Assembly (NCBI GenBank): GCA_000814665.1
Contig: JWIH01000018.1
Coordinates: 372,001 to 436,000 of the forward strand
Direction: 5' to 3'
DNA from: Pseudoalteromonas flavipulchra NCIMB 2033 = ATCC BAA-314
GTDB lineage: Bacteria; Pseudomonadota; Gammaproteobacteria; Enterobacterales; Alteromonadaceae
DNA: 64,000 nt
Position numbers and translations under genes: made by a program. Below the pieces are notes generated by a model. That model was not told the DNA's origin and ran no database searches. It saw only the letters and a program-made list of their open reading frames with translations. Shown piece after piece: positions 1-8,730 of this stretch (its first letter is position 1; every line of letters begins with the position of its first letter).

Positions 1-1
1 C

Positions 2-157
2 ATAGGCGGTTTAATTGCCCAAGGGATGGAAGCATTTGCTGCAACAAACCTAGCCGTGTATATTCATGGTTTAGCTGCCGAGCAGGCCGCCAATGATGGC
101 GAAAAAGGTATGTTGGCCGGGGATTTATTCGAACATATTCGAGGTGTTTTAGGGTGA
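2..157 (+). CDS. nnr: NAD(P)H-hydrate repair enzyme, C-terminal end (partial)
   Basis: Only the last 51 codons are in the window; the gene runs off the left edge. The visible end contains a small-residue-rich helix (AFAATNLAVYIHGLAAEQAA) and a tail with KGMLAGDLFEHIRGVLG. This matches the end of the ADP-dependent NAD(P)HX dehydratase domain of Nnr/YjeF, which repairs hydrated NAD(P)H in the cytoplasm. The place immediately before tsaE is the usual one in gammaproteobacteria and is a large part of the assignment. Its TGA overlaps the GTG start of tsaE by four bases, so the two are probably translationally coupled. Confidence 0.8.
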   Translation: MGGLIAQGMEAFAATNLAVYIHGLAAEQAANDGEKGMLAGDLFEHIRGVLG

Positions 158-627
158 CGACAGGTCATATGAAATTCGATTTGGCTGATGAGCCAGCAAC
201 AGTTGCCATGGGTAATAAAATTGCCAATGTTATTCGTCAAGGTGCGGTACTATTTTTACACGGTGATTTAGGCGCAGGTAAAACCACGCTCACTCGCGGG
301 ATCGTGCAAAGCCTTGGCCATTCAGGTAAGGTAAAAAGTCCAACTTATACCTTAGTTGAACCTTATGAACTGGATGATGTCTCAATATATCATTTTGATT
401 TATATCGATTAGGTTCGCCTGAAGAGCTCGAATACATGGGGATCCGGGATTACTTTGCAAGTAATGCTATCTGTGTTGTTGAGTGGCCTGAAAAAGGTGA
501 AGGCTTTATTCCAAACCCAGATATAGACGTCACAATGCAGTATGCTGGTGATGGCCGTCAAATTACACTTGAGGCCAAGTCTAGCCGCGGCGAGGCACTA
601 TTAAAACAATTACAAGATTATGCGTAA
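154..627 (+). CDS. tsaE: tRNA threonylcarbamoyladenosine biosynthesis ATPase TsaE
   Basis: TsaE is the small P-loop ATPase that works with TsaB and TsaD to make the t6A modification at position 37 of ANN-decoding tRNAs. The Walker A motif GDLGAGKTT lies near residues 37-45, and SPTYTLVEPY and the YHFDLYRL segment are typical of the family. The product is 157 aa from GTG at 154, or 152 aa from ATG at 169, close to the roughly 153 aa of the E. coli protein. GTG 154 overlaps the upstream stop as GTGA and has GAGG nine bases before it; ATG 169 has only AGGT close upstream, so the start is not settled. amiB begins eight bases before this stop. Confidence 0.93.
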   Translation: MTTGHMKFDLADEPATVAMGNKIANVIRQGAVLFLHGDLGAGKTTLTRGIVQSLGHSGKVKSPTYTLVEPYELDDVSIYHFDLYRLGSPEELEYMGIRDYFASNAICVVEWPEKGEGFIPNPDIDVTMQYAGDGRQITLEAKSSRGEALLKQLQDYA

Positions 628-1963
628 TCAGCCGACTATTAGTTATATTTTCATTTTTATCTGCATGCTCTTAGCGAGCATGCAGAGCTTTGCCCAAAAC
701 GCCATCGAAAGTGTGCGTGTTTGGCCCTCCCCAGAAAGCACTCGTATTGTTTTTGATATGAGCGATAAGCCGGATTACAGCTATTTTGTGCTGAAAAATC
801 CACTGCGCTTGGTGATCGACCTTGAAAACACCAAGCAACAAAAAGACTTTCCGAGTGTTCCTGACGAACATCGAGTTGTAAACAAGGTGCGCCACAGCAA
901 ACCAAAAAACAGCAATTCTGCACGGATTGTTGTGGAGCTAAGTCGTAGCGCTACGCCAAAAATCTTTGCGTTAGCACCAACCGGTCCATATAAAAACCGA
1001 CTAGTTGTTGATTTGTATGGTAAGCAGATGAGTGCTTATGACGATACAAAAACTGCCATACCACGAAAAACACTGGCGCAAGACAGAGATATTGTCATCG
1101 CCATCGATGCCGGTCATGGCGGTGAAGATCCGGGTTCTATTGGACCTTCAGGTACTTATGAAAAGCTCGTAACCATTCAAATTGCGAAGCGTTTAGCACG
1201 CTTAGTCGATAGCCAGCCAGGGATGAGCGCAAAGCTTATTCGTACTGGCGATTATTACCTCAAGTTGAATACGAGAACTGCAAGAGCGCGCGAAAGGAAA
1301 GCGGATTTCTTTGTATCTATTCACGCAGATGCCTTCACCAGCCCTCAACCACGCGGTGCGTCGGTCTGGGTGTTATCACTGCGCAGAGCAAATTCTGAAA
1401 TAGGTAAGTGGCTAGAAGATAAAGAAAAACACTCACAGCTATTAGGTGGTGCAGCCGATTTAATTAAAGATACGGCCAACGAAAAATATTTAGCCAAGGC
1501 GCTACTTGATATGTCGATGGAACATTCGATGAAAACCGGGTTTCAGGTCGCAGAAGAAGTCGTCAAAGAGCTGAAAAAAGTAGCAAAAATGCACAAAAGC
1601 AGACCGCAAGCTGCAAACTTTGGGGTACTAAAATCACCAGATATACCTTCGATCCTGGTGGAAACAGGCTTTATTTCAAACCCTCAAGAAGAAAAACTAT
1701 TAATGTCTCCGCATTACCAAGAGCGTTTAGCTCGGGCTATTTTTAGTTCGATAAAGGGCTATTATGAAAAAAATCCACCGGATAACTCGCTATTTGCGCG
1801 TATGCAATCCAACAAGCCGGTGACGCATAAAGTAAAAAGTGGAGAGTCATTGAGTGTGCTGGCTAGCCGTTATGGCATTACGGTCAGTGAATTGAAAAAA
1901 GCAAATAACCTGAAAAACAATACCTTGTTTATTGGGCAAGTCTTAACTATTCCAAAAGCGTAA
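620..1963 (+). CDS. amiB: N-acetylmuramoyl-L-alanine amidase AmiB with LysM domain
   Basis: Periplasmic zinc amidase that cleaves septal peptidoglycan during cell separation. Residues 1-25 form a signal peptide (cleavage likely after SFA). An AMIN domain covers about 28-135, and an Amidase_3 catalytic domain about 158-385, beginning IAIDAGHGGEDPGS with the first zinc-binding His; SIHADAF and the late VETGFISN motif follow. A LysM module occupies about 401-446 (HKVKSGESLSVLA). AMIN plus Amidase_3 plus LysM at this locus fits AmiB; E. coli AmiB is known to be activated by EnvC at the divisome. The start overlaps the tsaE stop, and mutL follows with no gap, so this is an operon. Confidence 0.93.
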   Translation: MRNQPTISYIFIFICMLLASMQSFAQNAIESVRVWPSPESTRIVFDMSDKPDYSYFVLKNPLRLVIDLENTKQQKDFPSVPDEHRVVNKVRHSKPKNSNSARIVVELSRSATPKIFALAPTGPYKNRLVVDLYGKQMSAYDDTKTAIPRKTLAQDRDIVIAIDAGHGGEDPGSIGPSGTYEKLVTIQIAKRLARLVDSQPGMSAKLIRTGDYYLKLNTRTARARERKADFFVSIHADAFTSPQPRGASVWVLSLRRANSEIGKWLEDKEKHSQLLGGAADLIKDTANEKYLAKALLDMSMEHSMKTGFQVAEEVVKELKKVAKMHKSRPQAANFGVLKSPDIPSILVETGFISNPQEEKLLMSPHYQERLARAIFSSIKGYYEKNPPDNSLFARMQSNKPVTHKVKSGESLSVLASRYGITVSELKKANNLKNNTLFIGQVLTIPKA

Positions 1964-3832
1964 ATGATGACGATAGAAATACTTCCAGCTCGGTTGGCCA
2001 ACCAAATCGCTGCCGGTGAGGTGGTGGAGCGACCAGCGTCCGTTGTGAAAGAGCTGGTGGAAAACAGTATTGATGCTGGTGCGACGCGCATTCAAATAGA
2101 TATTGAGCGTGGAGGACACAAGCTTATTCGGATCCGTGATAACGGTATCGGTATTGTTAAAGACGAGCTGATGTTGGCACTGTCTCGCCACGCGACGAGT
2201 AAACTGAAAAGCTTGGATGATCTGGAGTGTATTGCTTCGCTTGGCTTTCGAGGTGAGGCGCTGGCATCCATCAGTTCAGTATCGCGACTGACTCTGAGCT
2301 CTAAACCTCAAGCGCAAGAAACTGCTTGGCAGGCTTTCGCCGAAGGGCGAGATATGGCTGTGCAGGTTCAACCTACCGCGCACCCAGACGGTACCACCAT
2401 TGAAGTCAAAGATCTGTTTTTCAACACGCCAGCGCGCAGGAAATTTTTACGTACCGAAAAAACCGAGTTTAGCCATATCGATGAACTGGTTAAGCGCATT
2501 GCATTGAGTCGTTTTGATGTTGCCATCACGCTCACTCATAACCAAAAGGTGGTTCGCCAATATCGCCCACGCACTATTGAAAAAGGGGTTGAGCGAGTTG
2601 CGCAAGTTGGTGGTAAAGCATTCTTACAGCAAGCAAGCTTTATCGACTCAGGTCATGAGGGGCTAAGATTATTCGGTTGGGTGTTACCTGCGGGGGTGAA
2701 CAACGGCACACAATATACCTACGTAAACGGTCGTATGATGCGAGATAAGCTCATCTTGCATGCGATTCGCCAAGCGTTTGATGAATCAATCGGGCATGAA
2801 GAGCTTCCCGGTTTTGTCATATATCTTGAGTTAGATCCGAGGCAAGTTGACGTTAATGTCCACCCCGCGAAACACGAAGTTCGCTTTCATCAAGCGCGCT
2901 TGGTTCACGACTTTATTGTACAAGCAATAAAGCAGGTCGCGACGGAGCAAATTGATTTACCTTGTGCAAGCGAGACCGAGACTCAAGCACCTGATATCAC
3001 ATCGCCATTATTTACGCCCGAAGAACAGGTAGATGAAACCTATCATCAAAGTTACCGTTCAACCTTACAGCCCGAAACGCAACCACAGGCCTATTCGGCT
3101 CCAAGTAGCTTCGGCGAACGCACTGAGGCTTCAAGAGCAGCCTCAGGTGGCGGTCGAAGTAACTATGGCGGTGCAACAGGTGGTGGCAAAAAGCTGGTGA
3201 ATGTAAACCAGCTCTATCAAGGACTATCACATCAACAGATGCAGCACTTCGATCAAATTGAAGAAGCTGCATTACCGTCAAATGAAGTAAGTAGCATCCC
3301 GATATCCGCCAGTAAATCTAGCTGGATGTTGTTGCCGCAAGGCAAAGTCATGCTTGAGCAAGATAATCAGTTGTTGTTTGGTGATTGTAGGCAAGGGCTG
3401 TTGCCATATTGGCAAATGCAAATTGAGCAAGATGGCACATTGCAAGGCAAAGCGCTGTTGTTACCTGTGCGCATCAAGTTAGATAAAGCCGCGCTGGAAG
3501 CATTGCAGCAGCGTGAAACTTGGTTGGCAATTTTAGGGTTTGCGATCGAAATTTTTGATGGCCATATTTTAGTTAAAAAGTTGCCTGTGTCGCTCTATAG
3601 CATAGATGTTGGTGAAATTTCTAAGCAAATGATGGAACCAAGCTCAGATGCTGAGCTCCAAGATTGGTTACAGTGGCTAGAAGTCTCAACACCCAGTAGC
3701 TATTTCGATAGCCAGCATTTTGATTTAGTTAAAGAAAAATTACTTTCAAAAGCCTCATGTTTGGCTCGTATTCATAAAAGTGCGGTTACAATTGATGCTC
3801 AGAAGTTGGTCAGTTTTTTAAGTTCGCAGTAA
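1964..3832 (+). CDS. mutL: DNA mismatch repair protein MutL
   Basis: MutL couples MutS mismatch recognition to strand incision and UvrD loading. The N-terminal GHKL ATPase motifs are intact: [12 protein letters not shown] (with the magnesium-binding Asn), DNGIGI, and [11 protein letters not shown] transducer domain follows to about residue 330, then a low-complexity linker rich in Gly, Ser and Gln (about 340-410), then the dimerisation domain. No DQHAxxExxE endonuclease motif is seen, as expected in Dam/MutH-type gammaproteobacteria. At 622 aa the length is normal and there is no sign of a mutator lesion. Translation could start at either of the tandem ATG codons at 1964 and 1967, directly after the amiB stop. 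Confidence 0.95.
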   Translation: MMTIEILPARLANQIAAGEVVERPASVVKELVENSIDAGATRIQIDIERGGHKLIRIRDNGIGIVKDELMLALSRHATSKLKSLDDLECIASLGFRGEALASISSVSRLTLSSKPQAQETAWQAFAEGRDMAVQVQPTAHPDGTTIEVKDLFFNTPARRKFLRTEKTEFSHIDELVKRIALSRFDVAITLTHNQKVVRQYRPRTIEKGVERVAQVGGKAFLQQASFIDSGHEGLRLFGWVLPAGVNNGTQYTYVNGRMMRDKLILHAIRQAFDESIGHEELPGFVIYLELDPRQVDVNVHPAKHEVRFHQARLVHDFIVQAIKQVATEQIDLPCASETETQAPDITSPLFTPEEQVDETYHQSYRSTLQPETQPQAYSAPSSFGERTEASRAASGGGRSNYGGATGGGKKLVNVNQLYQGLSHQQMQHFDQIEEAALPSNEVSSIPISASKSSWMLLPQGKVMLEQDNQLLFGDCRQGLLPYWQMQIEQDGTLQGKALLLPVRIKLDKAALEALQQRETWLAILGFAIEIFDGHILVKKLPVSLYSIDVGEISKQMMEPSSDAELQDWLQWLEVSTPSSYFDSQHFDLVKEKLLSKASCLARIHKSAVTIDAQKLVSFLSSQ

Positions 3833-3872
3833 TTCGTGCCTAAGTAGGTATTAATTACCATGTACTATAAGC

Positions 3873-3878
3873 TATAAT
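3873..3878 (+). promoter_or_regulatory. Candidate -10 box for the miaA-hfq-hflX segment
   Basis: A perfect TATAAT lies in the 79-base mutL-miaA gap. A weak -35 candidate (TTAATT, 3851-3856) is 16 bases upstream. Transcription would start near 3885, leaving almost no leader before a GTG at 3888; this supports the later GTG at 3912 as the miaA start. E. coli is known to have promoters around miaA and hfq. The call rests on consensus match only. Confidence 0.45.
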
Positions 3879-3911
3879 ACGAGATTAGTGCAGTTTATTA
3901 GTAGGTTAGAT

Positions 3912-4829
3912 GTGAACAAGTTACCTGTCATTACCCTAATGGGACCGACAGCAGCGGGCAAAACCGCATTGGCCATAGAGTTATGCCAAGCGTTAAATAC
4001 CGAAATCATCAGTGTAGACTCGGCGTTAGTGTACAAAGGGATGGATATCGGTACGGCAAAGCCGAGCGCACAAGAGCAAGCGCAGGCACCACATCACCTA
4101 ATTGATATTATTGATCCTGCACAAAGCTATTCGGTTGCTGAGTTTCGTGCCGATGCTATTAAACTAATTGATGATTTTCATCAGCGTGGCAAGGTGCCAA
4201 TTTTAGTTGGTGGCACGATGATGTACTTTAAAGGCTTGATTGAAGGCCTGTCGCCATTACCAGAGGCTGATGCTGAAATCAGAGCAGCATTGGAGCGCGA
4301 AGCCGAACAAAAGGGTTGGCCTGCGCTGCATCAACAGTTAAAAGAGATTGACCCAGAAGCCGCGGCTAAAATCAGTGAAAACGATTCGCAACGCATCAAC
4401 CGCGCTTTGGAAGTTTATCGCATTAGTGGTAAAACGATGACTCAATTGCAGCAAAGCAAACAGGATGCATTGCCGTATCAGTTTCATCAATTTGCGATTG
4501 CGCCAAATGACCGAAAAGTCTTACATGAACGTATAGAGAAAAGATTTAAAATAATGTTGGATGGAGGCTTTAAAAATGAAGTTTTGGCCTTATATCAACG
4601 TAAAGATTTACACCCTGATTTGCCTTCTATTCGCTGTGTCGGATATCGGCAAATGTGGGAGTATTTAGCTGGCGAGTGCGATTATAACGAAATGGTTTTC
4701 AAAGGCGTCGCAGCGACCAGACAACTGGCGAAGCGGCAATTAACTTGGCTGAGGGGGTGGCAAGATGTGACTTGGCTTGACACCGATAGTCAAGAAAACT
4801 TGCAACGTGTTCTAACTTCGCTAAGCTAA
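3912..4829 (+). CDS. miaA: tRNA dimethylallyltransferase MiaA
   Basis: Transfers a dimethylallyl group from DMAPP to the exocyclic amine of A37 in tRNAs that read UNN codons, the first step toward ms2i6A. The P-loop is GPTAAGKT near the N terminus, followed by [26 protein letters not shown] and the [10 protein letters not shown] substrate motif. The frame is open from a GTG at 3888, but GTG 3912 has TAGG six bases upstream and gives the usual [14 protein letters not shown] beginning (305 aa), so it is preferred. It precedes hfq as in E. coli. Confidence 0.93.
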   Translation: MNKLPVITLMGPTAAGKTALAIELCQALNTEIISVDSALVYKGMDIGTAKPSAQEQAQAPHHLIDIIDPAQSYSVAEFRADAIKLIDDFHQRGKVPILVGGTMMYFKGLIEGLSPLPEADAEIRAALEREAEQKGWPALHQQLKEIDPEAAAKISENDSQRINRALEVYRISGKTMTQLQQSKQDALPYQFHQFAIAPNDRKVLHERIEKRFKIMLDGGFKNEVLALYQRKDLHPDLPSIRCVGYRQMWEYLAGECDYNEMVFKGVAATRQLAKRQLTWLRGWQDVTWLDTDSQENLQRVLTSLS

Positions 4830-4851
4830 TAGTAGTTGTTAAATCAGCGTG

Positions 4852-4880
4852 TTCTGATTAAATCAACGACCTGACATAAT
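4852..4880 (+). promoter_or_regulatory. Candidate hfq promoter
   Basis: TTCTGA (4852-4857) and CATAAT (4875-4880) are separated by 17 bases in the 76-base gap before hfq. Transcription would begin about 20 bases before the hfq start codon. Consensus match is moderate. Confidence 0.35.
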
Positions 4881-4905
4881 AACACCTAAAACGAAGGATA
4901 AGAAA

Positions 4906-5169
4906 ATGGCAAAAGGCCAATCTTTACAAGACCCATTTTTGAATGTCTTGCGTCGTGAGCGCATTCCTGTCTCAATTTTTTTAGTGAATGGCATTAAATT
5001 ACAGGGCAAGATCCAGTCATTTGACCAATTTGTGATTTTGCTTGAAAACACAGTAAACCAAATGGTTTACAAACACGCCATCTCCACTGTGGTTCCAGCT
5101 CGTGCGGTTAACTTCCAAAATGCAACCGGAAGTGAAGCGGGCGACCAAGGTGAAGAAGGTAATTATTAA
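4906..5169 (+). CDS. hfq: RNA-binding protein Hfq
   Basis: Hexameric Sm-like chaperone that pairs small RNAs with mRNAs. The 87-aa product starts [13 protein letters not shown] and has the Sm1 core ([18 protein letters not shown]), the proximal-face Phe of SFDQFVILL, and the Sm2 motif VYKHAIST. The C-terminal tail is short and acidic ([11 protein letters not shown]) compared with the 102-aa E. coli protein. Full translation of rpoS mRNA depends on Hfq in enterics, which matters here because rpoS is broken in this window. AAGGA lies upstream of the ATG. hflX follows after 24 bases. Confidence 0.97.
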   Translation: MAKGQSLQDPFLNVLRRERIPVSIFLVNGIKLQGKIQSFDQFVILLENTVNQMVYKHAISTVVPARAVNFQNATGSEAGDQGEEGNY

Positions 5170-5193
5170 TTCTTATTAGTAGGAGCTTAATGC

Positions 5194-6483
5194 TTGTTTG
5201 ACCGTTATGAAGCCGGCGAACAGGCAGTCTTGGTTCATATAGAATTTCCTCACGAAGGAGATCGCGAAGATCTACGTGAATTGGAAATGCTAGTTTCTTC
5301 TGCTGGTGTTAGTAGTGTGGCGGTTGTGCAAGGCAGCCGTCAAGCACCACATGCAAAGTTGTTTGTCGGAACGGGTAAAGCTGAAGAAATTGCCGAGATT
5401 GTCAACATCCACAACGCAGATGTCATCATATTTAACCACCAACTCAGTCCCTCACAAGAGCGCAATTTAGAACGCGTTTGTAAGTGCCGAGTGTTAGATA
5501 GGACAACGCTGATCTTAGATATTTTCGCGCAAAGAGCCCGTACCCACGAAGGTAAATTGCAGGTTGAGCTTGCTCAGCTAAGGCATATCTCTACGCGCTT
5601 AATTCGAGGATGGACGCACTTAGAAAGGCAAAAAGGGGGGATCGGCTTACGTGGTCCTGGTGAAACCCAATTAGAAACCGATAGACGGTTACTAAGAGAG
5701 CGAATTAAGAGTATTCGGAAACGATTAGACAAGGTAGCCGTTGTGCGTGAGCAAGGGCGTCGAGCGCGCAGTCGTAACGAGATCCCAACCGTTTCTCTGG
5801 TAGGCTACACCAATGCGGGTAAATCGACGCTGTTTAACAAAATTACGGATGCGGATGTATATGCTGCGGACCAATTGTTCGCAACGCTTGATCCTACGCT
5901 AAGAAAAATAGAAATCGATGATGTTGGCCCCGTTATCTTAGCAGATACAGTAGGTTTTATTCGTCATTTACCTCATGACTTGGTAGCAGCATTTAAGGCG
6001 ACTTTAACAGAGACTCGTGAGGCAGATTTACAGCTTCATGTCATCGATGTTGCAGATCCGAGAAGAAAAGAAAACATAGAACAGGTACAATTGGTTCTAG
6101 AGGAAATTGAAGCCAATGACATTCCTCAACTTTTAGTCTACAACAAAATTGATCTAATGGACGAAGTTGCGCCTAGAATAGATAGGGACGATGAAGGAAA
6201 ACCGATCAGAGTGTGGTTAAGTGCCCACTCTGGAGAAGGGATTTCGTTGTTATTCGACGCCGTTAAAGAGTTGTTGGCAAAAACCGTTTTCACAGCTGAG
6301 CTTGCTGTCCCTCCTGCGCTTGGGCGTTTACGAGGTGCGCTATTTGAGCTTAATGCCGTGGATGAAAAAGGCTACGACGAGCAAGGCAACTGGCTTGTTT
6401 CGGTAAGAATGCCAAAAATCGAATGGGAAAAGCTCAATAAGGAATTCGGGCGAAATCTCAATGATTTGGTTGTTGGTAGTTAA
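5194..6483 (+). CDS. hflX: Ribosome-associated GTPase HflX
   Basis: HflX is a 50S-binding GTPase known to split stalled or heat-damaged ribosomes. The start is TTG at 5194, preceded by AGGAGC at 5181-5186, and gives the family beginning MFDRYEAGEQAVLVHI. An N-terminal HflX domain includes RGPGETQLETDRR before the coiled linker. The G domain has GYTNAGKST (P-loop), DTVGFIRHLP (switch II) and NKID. The product is 429 aa, normal for the family. A hairpin (TTCGAGCG/CGCTCGAA, 6495-6527, 17-base loop) then TTTTG follows the stop and may end some transcripts. Confidence 0.95.
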   Translation: MFDRYEAGEQAVLVHIEFPHEGDREDLRELEMLVSSAGVSSVAVVQGSRQAPHAKLFVGTGKAEEIAEIVNIHNADVIIFNHQLSPSQERNLERVCKCRVLDRTTLILDIFAQRARTHEGKLQVELAQLRHISTRLIRGWTHLERQKGGIGLRGPGETQLETDRRLLRERIKSIRKRLDKVAVVREQGRRARSRNEIPTVSLVGYTNAGKSTLFNKITDADVYAADQLFATLDPTLRKIEIDDVGPVILADTVGFIRHLPHDLVAAFKATLTETREADLQLHVIDVADPRRKENIEQVQLVLEEIEANDIPQLLVYNKIDLMDEVAPRIDRDDEGKPIRVWLSAHSGEGISLLFDAVKELLAKTVFTAELAVPPALGRLRGALFELNAVDEKGYDEQGNWLVSVRMPKIEWEKLNKEFGRNLNDLVVGS

Positions 6484-6529
6484 AAATCGTCAATTTCGAG
6501 CGTATTTTTATATGAGAGTCGCTCGAATT

Positions 6530-6558
6530 TTGTTAGATTTAACCTAATTCATTTAAAT
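6530..6558 (+). promoter_or_regulatory. Candidate hflK promoter
   Basis: TTGTTA (6530-6535) and TTAAAT (6553-6558) are 17 bases apart in the 92-base gap between hflX and hflK. This would allow hflKC transcription separate from hfq-hflX. It is a consensus match only. Confidence 0.3.
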
Positions 6559-6575
6559 AACAATGGAGTATAGCT

Positions 6576-7751
6576 ATGGCCTGGAACGAACCGGGTAATA
6601 ATGGCAATGATAACGATCCGTGGAAAAACCGCGGGGGGCGGGATCAAGGCCCACCTGATCTAGATGAAGTATTCCGTAAATTTGGTAATAAATTCGGCGG
6701 TATTTTCGGCGGTAAGCCGGGGAAAGGTGGTAATGGCGGATTAGGCGGTGCTGGTTTCGTCTTTATACTTATTATCGCAGCCATCGTATGGGCACTAAGT
6801 GGTATTTACACTGTAAAAGAAGCTGAGCGTGGTATCGTGCTGCAATTTGGTAAATTTGACCGTATTGCTGAGCCGGGTCTGCGTTGGAAAGCCACGTTCA
6901 TCGAGCGTGTTATTCCTGTAGATATTGAAGCGGTACGTTCATTGTCGGCTTCAGGCTTTATGCTTACGGAAGACGAAAACGTAGTAAGCGTTGAGTTTGA
7001 AGTGCAATATCGTGTTGTTGATCCAACACTTTATCGTTTCAGTGTGACCGATGCTGACCACAGCTTACAACAAGCGCTAGACAGTGCTCTGCGTTATGTT
7101 GTGGGTCATGCTCGCATGGACCAAGTGTTAACTACGGGTCGTGAAGTGGTTCGTCAGCGCACTTGGGAAGAGCTAAACAGTATTATCGAACCATACAACC
7201 TTGGTTTGATTGTTACGGACGTTAACTTTAAAGATTCTCGTCCACCAGCAGAAGTAAAAGACGCATTTGATGATGCGATTGCTGCACAAGAAGACGAAGA
7301 GCGTTTCATTCGTGAAGCAGAAGCTTATGCAAGGGAAATTGAACCGCGTGCGCGTGGTCAAGTGACTCGTATGACGCAAGAAGCAGAAGCTTATCGCGAA
7401 CGTATTATCCTTGAATCTCGAGGTGAAGTAGAGCGCTTTGAAAAGCTACTTCCTGAGTACCAAGCAGCAAAAGAAGTAACGCGTAAACGTTTATATATTG
7501 ATGCAATGGAGCAGATTTTGGGCCGAAGCTCAAAGGTATTGGTTGATGTTGAAGGTGGTAATAACATGTTGTATCTACCACTTGATAAGATTATGCAATC
7601 CCATAACAACGCTTCGTCACCAGTACGTTTGCCAAATCAGAGCGATATTGAGCAGCTTCGTAGAACGATTGAAGGTACTCAACAGCAAAATAGTTCTGTC
7701 AATTCAGGCGGCGATAGATTTAATCGCGACAGATTTGGTAACGGGAGATAA
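6576..7751 (+). CDS. hflK: FtsH protease regulator HflK
   Basis: SPFH/band-7 membrane protein that with HflC forms a large cage around the FtsH protease. The N terminus is cytoplasmic, Gly/Asn-rich and disordered (residues 1-60). One membrane segment covers about 61-80 (FVFILIIAAIVWALSGIYTV). The prohibitin domain follows, starting EAERGIVLQFGKFD, with a long helical region (EEERFIREAEAYAREIEPRA) to about 330 and a polar tail. The length of 391 aa is normal. GGAG precedes the ATG. hflC starts five bases after the stop. Confidence 0.95.
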   Translation: MAWNEPGNNGNDNDPWKNRGGRDQGPPDLDEVFRKFGNKFGGIFGGKPGKGGNGGLGGAGFVFILIIAAIVWALSGIYTVKEAERGIVLQFGKFDRIAEPGLRWKATFIERVIPVDIEAVRSLSASGFMLTEDENVVSVEFEVQYRVVDPTLYRFSVTDADHSLQQALDSALRYVVGHARMDQVLTTGREVVRQRTWEELNSIIEPYNLGLIVTDVNFKDSRPPAEVKDAFDDAIAAQEDEERFIREAEAYAREIEPRARGQVTRMTQEAEAYRERIILESRGEVERFEKLLPEYQAAKEVTRKRLYIDAMEQILGRSSKVLVDVEGGNNMLYLPLDKIMQSHNNASSPVRLPNQSDIEQLRRTIEGTQQQNSSVNSGGDRFNRDRFGNGR

Positions 7752-7756
7752 TCAAT

Positions 7757-8635
7757 ATGAAGAATTTTAGTCTACTTCTATTAGTCACTGCCGTGATCAT
7801 GTCGTTTTCTGGTATCTTTGTAGTAAACGAAGGTCAAAGAGCAATTGTACTGCTATTTAGTAAGGTACAAAAAGACGCGAATGGCGATGCTTTGGTGTAT
7901 GAACCTGGTCTTCACCTGAAAGTGCCTTTCTTTAGCCAAGTACGTAAATTAGACGCACGTATCCAAACCCTAGATGGTCAACCTGATCGCTTTGTAACCA
8001 GTGAGAAGAAAGATCTAATCGTGGATTCTTACGTGAAGTGGCGCGTGAATGATTTTAGTGCTTATTACCTACGTGCGCGTGGTGATAAGCAGTATGCGGA
8101 AACGCTACTTAAGCAAAAGGTGAACAACGGTCTAAGAACAAACTTCGGTTCGCGTACTATTAAAGAAATAGTATCTGGTGAACGTAGCGAGCTAATGGAA
8201 GAAGCGTTAGTTCAAGCGTCGGAAAGCGCGAGTGAGCTTGGGATTGAAGTGCTGGATGTCCGTGTTAAGCAGATTAACTTGCCTAACGAAGTAAGCAGCT
8301 CAATCTACCAACGTATGCGTGCTGAGCGCCAAGCTGTGGCAAAAGAGCACCGTTCAGAAGGTCAAGAAAAGGCGGAGACCATCCGCGCTGATGTTGATCG
8401 TCGAGTGACAGTCATGCTTGCAGATGCCGAGCGTAATGCTCGCGCGGTTCGCGGTCAAGGTGATGCAACGGCGGCAAACATTTACGCTAAAGCATATAAT
8501 AAAGACCCTGAGTTTTTCGGGTTTGTTCGTTCGCTTGAAGCATATAAAAATACCTTTAAAGATAAGAATGACGTTATGGTGTTATCACCGGACAGCAAGT
8601 TCTTTGATTATATGAAGGATGCAAAAGCTCAATAA
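7757..8635 (+). CDS. hflC: FtsH protease regulator HflC
   Basis: Partner of HflK in the SPFH complex that controls FtsH access to membrane substrates. A single N-terminal membrane segment lies at about 4-22, followed by the band-7 domain beginning NEGQRAIVLLFSKVQ. The region QAVAKEHRSEGQEKAETIRA is the typical helical stretch, and the C terminus (DVMVLSPDSKFFDYMK) matches the family. It is 292 aa and the last gene of the cluster, ending just before a clear terminator. Confidence 0.95.
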   Translation: MKNFSLLLLVTAVIMSFSGIFVVNEGQRAIVLLFSKVQKDANGDALVYEPGLHLKVPFFSQVRKLDARIQTLDGQPDRFVTSEKKDLIVDSYVKWRVNDFSAYYLRARGDKQYAETLLKQKVNNGLRTNFGSRTIKEIVSGERSELMEEALVQASESASELGIEVLDVRVKQINLPNEVSSSIYQRMRAERQAVAKEHRSEGQEKAETIRADVDRRVTVMLADAERNARAVRGQGDATAANIYAKAYNKDPEFFGFVRSLEAYKNTFKDKNDVMVLSPDSKFFDYMKDAKAQ

Positions 8636-8657
8636 GATGATGCTTTTGAGATGATTG

Positions 8658-8687
8658 TAAAACCCCGCCAGCCAGCGGGGTTTTTTA
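8658..8687 (+). terminator. Intrinsic terminator after hflC
   Basis: CCCCGC (8663-8668) and GCGGGG (8675-8680) form a GC-rich stem with a six-base loop, followed by TTTTTT. An A run before the stem could extend pairing with the T run. It closes the amiB-hflC transcription unit. Confidence 0.9.
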
Positions 8688-8730
8688 TTGGCGCGATATG
8701 GCCACAACGTTAGACGATGAAATCCCATGA

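Noticed and set aside
1964..3832. mutL defect that could explain the rpoS mutation
   Set aside because: Length and all ATPase motifs are intact; nothing suggests a mutator from this gene.
4836..4865. Terminator between miaA and hfq (ATCAG/CTGAT hairpin)
   Set aside because: Short AT-rich stem with no T run; it overlaps the candidate hfq promoter and is not convincing as a terminator.
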